From an uncultured Fimbriimonadales bacterium (GTDB taxonomy: Bacteria > Armatimonadota > Fimbriimonadia > Fimbriimonadales > GBS-DC), in assembly GCA_937925775.1 (NCBI GenBank), contig CALAMM010000182.1:1-8213 (forward strand): a stretch of 8,213 nt of DNA, given 5' to 3'. Under the pieces are notes generated by a model. The model did not search any database and was not told the origin of the DNA. It worked only from the letters and a program-made list of their open reading frames with translations. Both the position numbers and the translations under genes were made by a program. Shown piece after piece: positions 1 to 5,656 of this stretch (positions are counted from its first letter, which is position 1; the number at the start of each line of letters is the position of its first letter).

Positions 1-144
1 CCACTGGCTACTTGGCGACTCGCACTCAACCAATCGGTCCCGTTCCCCTACGAGCCATCCGTGGGTTATTTAGTTCGTGGGAGCGCCAAAGTGGCGACCG
101 AGCAGCGTACAGAGACGGTGGAGATATGGCTCTTCTATCCGTAG
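1..144 (+). CDS. Possible 3' end of an upstream gene (partial, unidentified)
   Basis: Reading frame 1 is open from the left edge to a TAG at 142-144, giving 47 residues that end in a protein-like stretch (GYLVRGSAKVATEQ, then RTETVEIWLFYP). The alternating polar and hydrophobic residues look like beta strands of a real protein. If coding, it would overlap the start of the following membrane protein (ATG at 126) by 19 bp, the same tight packing seen at other junctions here. There is too little sequence to name a family. The competing reading is that the next gene's frame, also open to the left edge, extends through this stretch, but its residues there look less protein-like. Confidence 0.4.
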   Translation, partial: PLATWRLALNQSVPFPYEPSVGYLVRGSAKVATEQRTETVEIWLFYP

Positions 145-1016
145 CAGTGGTGCGGTGGCGCGAACGCCTGCGTGCGTGGCTCGACGAGTATTACTGGGAT
201 AATCCCCTCGTGTGGGGGATGCATCGCCATAATGCACTATTTTCACGCACGCGGATGAACTCGCCTCGCTGGCATGCGCCCCCCCTCTGGACGCGCGCGC
301 GTACCCTCTGGGCAATCCTGTGGTGGACTGTGGCGGTGCTTTGTCTTTGGGGAATGCATCTCGATCCGATGCTGAAACACCAAGCGCAACAGTGGCTGGA
401 GAGACATGCCTCCACGGTACTGATTTGGCTTGCATTTGGATTTGTTTTCTATCTTAGGGTCGGCTCTGTGACGGAGCTGTTGGGCGCACTGCGCGAGGCA
501 AAACAGCTGATTATGCTTAGCATGACGCGCCTGCGGGGCACGCATGTGGTATACGGCAGTGTATTCTATAGTTGGCTACAGGGTACCCTGATGCGCACCC
601 TCATCGCCTATCTTCCGCTGTTGTGGGTCGTGCACTGGATATTTAGCGAGAATGTGCTGATTGCGCTGGGCACTGCTGCCGTGGGCGTGCTGGGGTGGAA
701 CGGCATCGTGCTGGCACTCGTGCTGATGGGCTGTGCTGTGCTACCTGTTGAGCCGTCCGTGCGTGAGGCGAGCGCAGGCAAGGCGTCTTCAGGGCTGTCG
801 GTCGCCACCTACATCGTACTGGGTCTGGGGCTGATTATAGTTGCCCCCAGCCTAGTTGTCATTCTGTTGATGCCACTGAGGTACTTTCTGATGCTGTTGA
901 CGCCTGTTGCGTGGGGGTTGGCTCTTCTGCTGCGTATGCCTGCCGTGCGGCGTGCAGAGCATCTCCTGCGCAGTAAGGAGGCTGAGATTGTGCCATCGGA
1001 GGGACGCTGGCAGTGA
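126..1016 (+). CDS. Polytopic membrane protein, ABC-2 permease-like
   Basis: This 296-residue integral membrane protein has a short, basic, Trp-rich cytoplasmic N-terminus followed by about six hydrophobic segments (roughly residues 58-77, 97-115, 160-182, 185-206, 225-247 and 250-270) and a charged C-terminal tail. The N-terminal pattern 'DNPLVWGMHRHNALFSRTR' recalls the NP-x-x-x-R-x-x-x-R stretch before the first membrane helix of many ABC-2-type permeases, which is the basis for the call. ATG at 126 was chosen, with a weak GGTGGAG ribosome site just upstream; a TTG at 12 is in frame but its extra 38 residues look poor and overlap a likelier upstream frame. The stop overlaps the next permease by 4 bp, so the two are probably translationally coupled and form one complex. 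The substrate cannot be inferred. Family assignment is moderate; being a membrane protein is near certain. Confidence 0.72.
   Translation: MALLSVAVVRWRERLRAWLDEYYWDNPLVWGMHRHNALFSRTRMNSPRWHAPPLWTRARTLWAILWWTVAVLCLWGMHLDPMLKHQAQQWLERHASTVLIWLAFGFVFYLRVGSVTELLGALREAKQLIMLSMTRLRGTHVVYGSVFYSWLQGTLMRTLIAYLPLLWVVHWIFSENVLIALGTAAVGVLGWNGIVLALVLMGCAVLPVEPSVREASAGKASSGLSVATYIVLGLGLIIVAPSLVVILLMPLRYFLMLLTPVAWGLALLLRMPAVRRAEHLLRSKEAEIVPSEGRWQ
998..1003 (+). promoter_or_regulatory. Ribosome binding site for the second permease
   Basis: GGAGGG lies 9 nt before the GTG at 1013, inside the last codons of the upstream gene. It supports the GTG start over the in-frame ATG at 1037. Confidence 0.65.
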
Positions 1017-2506
1017 TTGAGGAAATCCGCGCGGTGATGGTGTTTGAGTATCGCCGTTATATGCGAGCGCGTGTGTTCTGGTCGCTCCTTCTGGGGAGCA
1101 CGGCGATTGGCTTAATTGGGGCGTTGGCGTTTTATGTGGGGAACGAATATGTATCCGATGCGCTGACGATGAGCCTACTACTGTTGGCAACGCTGGTCGG
1201 GCTGGGCGCGCTTATCCTGATTCAGGTGTTGTCGTTGGGGGATGCGCTGTTCGACGACGCGGTGGATGGGCGTGCGCTCCCGGACTTGTGGCTCACGGGG
1301 ATGTCGCCGCTGAGCCTGATTTTGGGGCGGTGGCTCTTTGCGGGATTCTACACGCTGTTGACGCTGGTTGCTGTCGCGCCTGCGCTCTGGCTGGGCGCAC
1401 GGGCGGGCGGGGTGAGCCTGATGATGCTGATGGGCACACTGCTCCTCTTCTGGCTCAGTGTGATGCGCCTCCTGCCCGAGATGTTTCTGGTCAAGATTCG
1501 GGGGCGCCGTGCGCAACTGTTGGGGTGGACCGGTTCGGAGGTAGTGGGCGAAGGCACTGCAGGTCTCTCGCTTGCGTTTTTGCTCGCGGTGTTCTACTTT
1601 TGGCAGGCGGTGCTTGGTGGGATAAGCTTGCCGCCTGCGATGCCTGTGTTGCTGTTTTCGCCGCCGCTGGTGATGCTCGAGGCGCACCGTGCTGTGTCGC
1701 TTGGGGGGCTAACACTCCCGATGAGTTGGTTGGGGAGCGTGTTCTTGCTGGGGTTCGCGTTGCTGGGGCTGCTGGCGGCGCTCCGAGCCGCGGATGCCCG
1801 CCTGCTTTGGGCGCGGTTCTGGCAGCCTCTGCTCGGCAGCGTGCTACTGCTGACGCTGTGGGGCATAAGCCTCTATGCCTATGCTGCCGAGCGCGTGCAC
1901 GCGCCCCTGCAGGCGCAGGCGACCGCCCTCAGTAGCCTCTGGCTGGGCTGGACGCTTTACGCCTTCTTTCAGAACGAGCTGGCGTTTTTCGCGCTGTGGC
2001 GGGGCGAACCAGTGCAAAGCGCGGCGCATCCGACAGGACGAGGCGCACTCTGGCTTACCACGCTCTGGATGAGCATGGGGGTGAGTGCGCCGTTGATTGT
2101 CACCGCAGCTTCGGGCGTACAGCTTGAACCAACGCGCTGGGGCATGATACTGCTTGTGCTCGCTTGCTGGTGCGCGTTCGCGAGTAGCCTGGTTTTCAGT
2201 AGGGACCCCCTGCAGAACGACGCACTCAACCGCAACACACTACCCGCGCTGCGCCACGCCGCCATTGAGACAGTGCTGTTGGGCGGGCTGGTCTGGGGCG
2301 TTTTAGCCGCGCGATGGATTGTAGGAATTATTCCGTTCCCTTGGCTGGCGAACGTCGCCCACACCTTACTTTACCTCGCGCCGAGCTACTGGGTGTTCCT
2401 GCCAGACGCGCCGTTGTGGGTCTACGGCGTCTATGCGCTGTATAACGCGGCGCTGGCGCTCGTTATGCTTTATCGGCGCGTAATGCTCGGCATCTCTATA
2501 CGCTGA
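1013..2506 (+). CDS. ABC-2-type transporter permease-like membrane protein
   Basis: This is a 497-residue protein with about twelve hydrophobic segments, the first near residues 22-45 and 50-75, the last near 470-490. Residues about 88-126 (RALPDLWLTGMSPLSLILGR, then WLFAGFYTLLTL) match the signature of ABC-2 permeases, in which a 'dLLlt-plsp-i-lGk' motif between helices 2 and 3 precedes a long hydrophobic helix. Such proteins form the membrane channel of exporters for drugs, lipids, polysaccharides or peptides, driven by a separate ATPase. No ATPase is visible in the window. The GTG start overlaps the upstream stop as GTGA and has a good ribosome site at 998-1003. Its stop overlaps the last codons of the convergent Fe-S carrier gene by 11 bp. 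Twelve segments is double the usual six of one permease half, so it may be a fused double-length permease. The substrate is unknown. Confidence 0.75.
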   Translation: MIEEIRAVMVFEYRRYMRARVFWSLLLGSTAIGLIGALAFYVGNEYVSDALTMSLLLLATLVGLGALILIQVLSLGDALFDDAVDGRALPDLWLTGMSPLSLILGRWLFAGFYTLLTLVAVAPALWLGARAGGVSLMMLMGTLLLFWLSVMRLLPEMFLVKIRGRRAQLLGWTGSEVVGEGTAGLSLAFLLAVFYFWQAVLGGISLPPAMPVLLFSPPLVMLEAHRAVSLGGLTLPMSWLGSVFLLGFALLGLLAALRAADARLLWARFWQPLLGSVLLLTLWGISLYAYAAERVHAPLQAQATALSSLWLGWTLYAFFQNELAFFALWRGEPVQSAAHPTGRGALWLTTLWMSMGVSAPLIVTAASGVQLEPTRWGMILLVLACWCAFASSLVFSRDPLQNDALNRNTLPALRHAAIETVLLGGLVWGVLAARWIVGIIPFPWLANVAHTLLYLAPSYWVFLPDAPLWVYGVYALYNAALALVMLYRRVMLGISIR

Positions 2507-2840
2507 ACGAGGTGCCGCACCCGCATCGGCGTTTCGCCTTCGGGATATCGAAGCGAAAGCCCCCGCCAATCAGTTGCCCTGTGTAGTCGATGGTTGCGCC
2601 TTCCAGGATTTGCGCGCTCTTGGGGTCAATCACCACGCGCACGCCGTCGAACTCGGCGATTAGGTCGTCGGGGCGCGGCGTGTCCACAGGGAGCATCACA
2701 TGCTCAAACCCCGAACAGCCCCCTGCCCGCACGCCCACGCGCAGGTAGGCGTCCGTTTTGCCCTGCTTCGCCAAAATCTGCTTAATCCGAGCCACCGCGC
2801 GCTCGGTCAGCCGAACTGGGAACGGGGTTGTCGCGCTCAT
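2496..2840 (-). CDS. A-type iron-sulfur cluster carrier (HesB/IscA/ErpA family)
   Basis: This is a 114-residue cytoplasmic protein of the family's usual length. It carries the three invariant cysteines: C42 in GGCSGFEH and C106/C108 in CGCGTSF near the C-terminus. A-type carriers use these to hold and transfer Fe-S clusters to apoproteins. Other family landmarks are 'VVIDPKSAQILEGATIDY' and 'GGGFRFDIP'; the last differs from the common GF-x-x-NPNA. The sequence does not separate ErpA, IscA and SufA, and no isc or suf genes are nearby, so no symbol is given. The ATG at 2838-2840 is chosen because family homology begins there; the longer open frame upstream is antisense-like. It follows the transporter stop by 8 nt, has no Shine-Dalgarno sequence, and has a TATAAT just upstream. 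It overlaps the convergent permease gene by 11 bp. Confidence 0.93.
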   Translation of the reverse strand: MSATTPFPVRLTERAVARIKQILAKQGKTDAYLRVGVRAGGCSGFEHVMLPVDTPRPDDLIAEFDGVRVVIDPKSAQILEGATIDYTGQLIGGGFRFDIPKAKRRCGCGTSFSV

Positions 2841-2847
2841 CAGGTGA

Positions 2848-2876
2848 ATTATACCTGCGTGCGCTTCGCAGGTCGA
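2848..2876 (-). promoter_or_regulatory. Candidate promoter of the Fe-S carrier gene
   Basis: Reading on the minus strand, TATAAT (2848-2853) is a perfect -10 hexamer, preceded at exactly 17 bp by TCGACC (2871-2876), which matches 4 of 6 positions of TTGACA. The -10 overlaps the TAA stop of the transporter gene and ends 7 nt before the carrier ATG. A transcript from here would begin at about the start codon, that is, be leaderless, which fits the absence of a ribosome binding site. The match may be chance within an operon. Confidence 0.5.
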
Positions 2877-3841
2877 TAGAGCGTCAGCAGGATGCCGCCC
2901 ACGATCAGTCCCGCGCCGATCCAGATGGTGGGATGCAGCTGCTCTTTGAGGAGGAAGTACCCGATGAAGGCGGCGGCGGGCGTCTGCGCGAAAATCGTGA
3001 CCCCCATCGCCCCCACAGGCGCACGCTCCATCAGATAAAACCACACGGAAAAGGCGAACACCGTGCAGACCACTGCCAGGTAGAACCACATCCAGAAGTC
3101 GGCAGGTGTCCAGTTCAAGTTCGGCGCGCCCACAAACAGCAGGGAGAGCATCGTGAGCGCAATGGCTGCAAAACTCGCCTCGATTGTTAGCAGGGCGACC
3201 CCCGAGTAGCGCATCGCCAGCGACTTAGCGACCACCACATTCACGCTTTCCGTGAGCACGCCCGCCAGCACCAGCAGATTCCCCAGCGTTGCGCCTGAGA
3301 ACTCGCGCAGGATAAGCCCCTTGTTCACAATCACCCACACGCCGAGTAAGCCGAGCAGAATGCCCAGCGTCTTCTCGCGTGGGAACCGCTCACGAAGGAA
3401 CAGGCGCGCCAGAATCGCGTAGAAAATCGGCGAGCTGGAGACCAGCAGTGTCGCCTCGGTGGCGGTGCTGAGTTTCGTGCCCCAGAAGTAGCCGATGTAG
3501 GCGGTGGGCACGCCGAAGAAGCCGATAGCCGCCGCGAGCAGGAAATGGGCGCGGGTGCAGGGGAAGTAGGGGGCAAGTGCGCGGCGGACCGTAGGGAGCG
3601 CCAGTATCAGCCATAGCAGCGCCGCCGCCCCAAGAAACCGAAACGCCGCAACCCACTCGGGGCGATGGTGCTGCATCATCACCAGCGCGGCGGGGTTCGC
3701 CCCTGCCCACAAAATGTTCAGCAGCGTCAGCACCACCACTGCCCCTGCGCCTGCCGTGCCGTACTGCTCGCGGATGGGGGGCGCGTTAGCCAACTTCGCC
3801 TCCCCACGCGCACCGCGCCTGCCGAATAAACTCCCGAACAC
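2849..3841 (-). CDS. EamA/DMT-superfamily transporter
   Basis: This 330-residue inner-membrane protein has about ten hydrophobic helices arranged as two EamA repeats (roughly residues 35-173 and 187-322). Typical landmarks are GTKLSTATEATLLVSSSPIF, then LARLFLRERF at the end of the first repeat, and FLLKEQLHPTIWIGAGLIVG closing the second. The DMT superfamily exports amino acids, purines and other small metabolites; the substrate is not predictable here. The GTG at 3841 is preferred because AAGGA lies 8 nt upstream, although it overlaps trpF by 56 nt and gives a hydrophilic 30-residue N-terminal extension; a GTG near residue 35 is an alternative that would shorten this. The gene sits between trpF and the Fe-S carrier in a same-strand cluster. 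Its adjacency to trpF permits a guess at amino acid or aromatic export, but nothing in the sequence demonstrates it. Confidence 0.9.
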   Translation of the reverse strand: MFGSLFGRRGARGEAKLANAPPIREQYGTAGAGAVVVLTLLNILWAGANPAALVMMQHHRPEWVAAFRFLGAAALLWLILALPTVRRALAPYFPCTRAHFLLAAAIGFFGVPTAYIGYFWGTKLSTATEATLLVSSSPIFYAILARLFLRERFPREKTLGILLGLLGVWVIVNKGLILREFSGATLGNLLVLAGVLTESVNVVVAKSLAMRYSGVALLTIEASFAAIALTMLSLLFVGAPNLNWTPADFWMWFYLAVVCTVFAFSVWFYLMERAPVGAMGVTIFAQTPAAAFIGYFLLKEQLHPTIWIGAGLIVGGILLTLYRPAKRTQV

Positions 3842-4472
3842 GCTGAGGATCCTTGCGCCCCGGCTGCACCTCGACCCCCGAACTCACATCGACGCCCGCT
3901 GGGCGCACCGTGCGCACCGCCTCCGCCACATTTTCGGGGGTCAACCCACCCGCCAACACAATCGGCTTGGACGCACGCGCACAAAGCGCAGCCGCGCGGG
4001 CCCAATCGTGCGTCGCACCCGTGCCCCCCAGATGCTGCGGATGGTAGGTATCCAGCACGAACCGCTCCACATACGGCGACCAACGCTCCAGAATTCGCAG
4101 CGCGTCATCAACAGTCAGCGAATCTGGAAAGCGCAACGCCATCCAGAGCGGTAAATCAGGCAGCCAGCGCAGCGAGTCTGAATGGGGCAGCACGCCTTCG
4201 GGAGCCACCCACTGAACCGCGTCGAAGCGCTGCCAGTTGGAGGGCAGCTCGTCGGGTAGGGTCAGTACGGCAACGAGTTGGGGCAACGGGCAGTCGGCCC
4301 TCACCGTCTCCCTGCTCCGCAGCTTGCAGAGCCACTCGCTCCAGTCTGGGCTATACGAGGGCAGATAGCGTGGACTGCTCCTGACGAAGATGAACCCGAG
4401 CGCGTCTGCGCCCGCCTCAGCTGCCGCCTGCGCGTCCTGCAGGTTCGTCAAACCGCAAATTTTGACCCACAT
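3786..4472 (-). CDS. trpF: Phosphoribosylanthranilate isomerase
   Basis: This cytoplasmic TIM-barrel enzyme converts N-(5-phosphoribosyl)anthranilate to the CdRP intermediate (Amadori rearrangement) in tryptophan synthesis. The 228 residues start with the family hallmark VKICGLT, placing the general-base cysteine at C6. The catalytic aspartate is D141 in FVLDTYHPQHLGGTG. Phosphate-binding loops appear as LAGGLTPENV (173-182) and GVDVSSGVE (193-201), followed by the usual PGRKD and C-terminal helix. The centre is less typical: the conserved QLHG strand end reads QWVA (87-90), and the segment around it is Trp- and Pro-rich. The ATG at 4470-4472 begins 3 nt after the plsY stop, so translation is probably coupled. 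No other trp gene is in the window, so this is a dispersed trp gene. Its 3' end overlaps the transporter gene by 56 nt. Confidence 0.95.
   Translation of the reverse strand: MWVKICGLTNLQDAQAAAEAGADALGFIFVRSSPRYLPSYSPDWSEWLCKLRSRETVRADCPLPQLVAVLTLPDELPSNWQRFDAVQWVAPEGVLPHSDSLRWLPDLPLWMALRFPDSLTVDDALRILERWSPYVERFVLDTYHPQHLGGTGATHDWARAAALCARASKPIVLAGGLTPENVAEAVRTVRPAGVDVSSGVEVQPGRKDPQRVREFIRQARCAWGGEVG
3850..3854 (-). promoter_or_regulatory. Ribosome binding site for the EamA transporter
   Basis: On the minus strand AAGGA lies 8 nt before the GTG at 3841, inside trpF codons. It decides the choice of that overlapping start. Confidence 0.55.
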
Positions 4473-4475
4473 CGC

Positions 4476-5591
4476 TTAGCCCAGCCGATTCAGGCGCACG
4501 CGGTAGACCGTCGGCTGTCCGTCACGGGGTGCGCCGCTGCGCGTGAAGGCGTAGTGAATCTGGTCTTGGGGAGTGCGGTTCGGGGCGGGCGGAGCCAGCA
4601 CGCTACATCGGTCTTGCCACTCCACCAGCAAGCCGTCCTGACGCGGGTCTAACTGCTCCAGGCTCGTGAGCGGCTCGTAAGATTCCACGAGGTAGACCAC
4701 ATACTTGAGCGTGGGCAGCTCGCTGGCGTCGATAGGCGGATGGTAAGGGTCTAACAGCGCGGCGCGTGTGGCGTGGTGGATAATCTCGTGGGCGCGGGTG
4801 GGCTGTTGCGCCTGCAGGCTCCCCATCAGCCCGCGCAGCTGCTCGCCCTGATAGAGCGCGACGAACACACTGCCCGGCTCGCGCAACGCGGGGTGCAACC
4901 GACCCAGCTCAGGCTCGATCCGCGTGCCTTCCAGCACCATCCGCTCGACGGCGGTTCGCGCCAGCCAAAGGCATTCTTGTTCGAGGTTCCTGCGAGTGGA
5001 GCGCAGTTGGAGCTTCGGCTCCTCTCCGCGCAGGATGCGTCGGAGGTTCGAACGGTGTTTCCAGATGACTATCGCGGAGGTCGCCGCCAGGATGCCCACC
5101 GCAGGGGTGGAATGCCCCCAGAAATAGGCAGCAATCGGCACGGTCGCTGCTGCCAGTACCGAGCCGAGCGATACCCAGCGTGTTAGGAGGAATGTCGCGA
5201 GCCACACGGGGAACGCGACCGCCACTGTCAGCGGCGCCGCCGCCAATAATGCGCCCAGCCCCGTCGCAATGCCCTTCCCGCCTTTGAAGCCCACCAGTGG
5301 TGAAAAAGTGTGCCCCAAAATCGCCGCCACCCCCACCAGTATCGCCGACACATCGTCCGCGCCCGCCCGCACCGCAAGCCAGGTCGGTAAAAACCCTTTC
5401 AGCGCGTCCAGCAGCAACACGGTCAGCCCCACCTTCGCGCCCAGCACGCGAAACACATTCGTCGCCCCGATGTTGCCACTGCCCACCGTGCGGATGTCGA
5501 CCCCCCGCAGCCGCGCCGCCCAGTAGCCGAACGGCAACGCGCCCAACCAAAACGCAGCCATCATCGCGACCAGCAGCACCTCGAATGCCAT
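4476..5591 (-). CDS. plsY: Glycerol-3-phosphate acyltransferase PlsY fused to a C-terminal AMMECR1-like domain
   Basis: The protein has 371 residues, whereas PlsY alone is usually about 190-220. Residues 1-195 are a complete PlsY: five to seven membrane helices plus the three cytoplasmic motifs, GSGNIGATNVFRVLG (37-51), GHTFSPLVGFKGGKGIAT (93-110) and KHRSNLRRILRGEE (178-191). PlsY transfers the acyl group of acyl-phosphate to glycerol-3-phosphate to make lysophosphatidate in the inner membrane. After a short basic linker, residues about 204-371 resemble the AMMECR1 domain: a leading helix, GSVFVALYQGEQLRGLMGSL (240-259), then ATRAALLDPYHPP (274-286) and DGLLVEW (319-325). The function of AMMECR1 domains is poorly known. 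The frame is continuous, with no stop or plausible restart between the parts. ATG at 5591 fits family length; an in-frame TTG at 5645 lies in promoter sequence. No Shine-Dalgarno is near the ATG. It heads the minus-strand cluster. Confidence 0.93.
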   Translation of the reverse strand: MAFEVLLVAMMAAFWLGALPFGYWAARLRGVDIRTVGSGNIGATNVFRVLGAKVGLTVLLLDALKGFLPTWLAVRAGADDVSAILVGVAAILGHTFSPLVGFKGGKGIATGLGALLAAAPLTVAVAFPVWLATFLLTRWVSLGSVLAAATVPIAAYFWGHSTPAVGILAATSAIVIWKHRSNLRRILRGEEPKLQLRSTRRNLEQECLWLARTAVERMVLEGTRIEPELGRLHPALREPGSVFVALYQGEQLRGLMGSLQAQQPTRAHEIIHHATRAALLDPYHPPIDASELPTLKYVVYLVESYEPLTSLEQLDPRQDGLLVEWQDRCSVLAPPAPNRTPQDQIHYAFTRSGAPRDGQPTVYRVRLNRLG

Positions 5592-5601
5592 TGCGAGGCA
5601 A

Positions 5602-5607
5602 ATTATA
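5602..5607 (-). promoter_or_regulatory. Candidate -10 element for the plsY cluster
   Basis: TATAAT on the minus strand, 10 nt before the plsY ATG. A start site about 7 nt downstream would leave a leader of only about 4 nt, consistent with the lack of a ribosome site. No good -35 is found at 16-18 bp; the 17-bp position reads GTATAC. Confidence 0.5.
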
Positions 5608-5625
5608 CCGCCTCCCCCAATCAGG

Positions 5626-5631
5626 TATACT
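5626..5631 (+). promoter_or_regulatory. Candidate -10 element for the glycosidase gene
   Basis: TATACT (5 of 6 to TATAAT) lies 25 nt before the glycosidase ATG, leaving room for a leader of about 19 nt that contains the AAGGAGG ribosome site. The -35 at 17 bp reads TTATAC, a poor match that overlaps the opposing -10. Confidence 0.4.
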
Positions 5632-5643
5632 TTCCTGCGCGAC

Positions 5644-5650
5644 AAGGAGG
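5644..5650 (+). promoter_or_regulatory. Ribosome binding site for the glycosidase gene
   Basis: AAGGAGG is a near-perfect Shine-Dalgarno, 6 nt before the ATG at 5657. It fixes the start of the glycosidase. Confidence 0.85.
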
Positions 5651-5656
5651 GCGGTC

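Larger units (their letters stand above)
5600..5633. repeat. Inverted repeat in the plsY / glycosidase divergent region
   Basis: AAATTATACC (5600-5609) and GGTATACTTT (5624-5633) are inverted copies matching at 9 of 10 positions, separated by 14 bp. Each arm contains a -10-like hexamer for the gene it faces. The pair could be an operator for a dimeric regulator or simply two symmetrical promoter elements. Confidence 0.6.

Noticed and set aside
1288..1935. 215-codon open frame on the + strand inside the second permease gene
   Set aside because: It is offset from a clearly coding membrane-protein frame, is rich in Ala, Gly, Arg and Cys with no domain pattern, and is explained by GC-rich codon bias.
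2841..3089. Longer Fe-S carrier reading frame starting at 3089
   Set aside because: The extra 83 residues lie in another frame of the EamA transporter's coding sequence and do not resemble an A-type carrier N-terminus; 114 residues is the family's normal length.
5611..5618. GGGGGAGG (minus strand) as a ribosome binding site for plsY
   Set aside because: It lies 19 nt before the ATG, too far for normal use, and upstream of the predicted transcription start.
5592..5645. Longer plsY start at a TTG (5645)
   Set aside because: The extra 18 residues are encoded by the promoter and inverted-repeat region and overlap the glycosidase ribosome site; family homology begins at ATG 5591.
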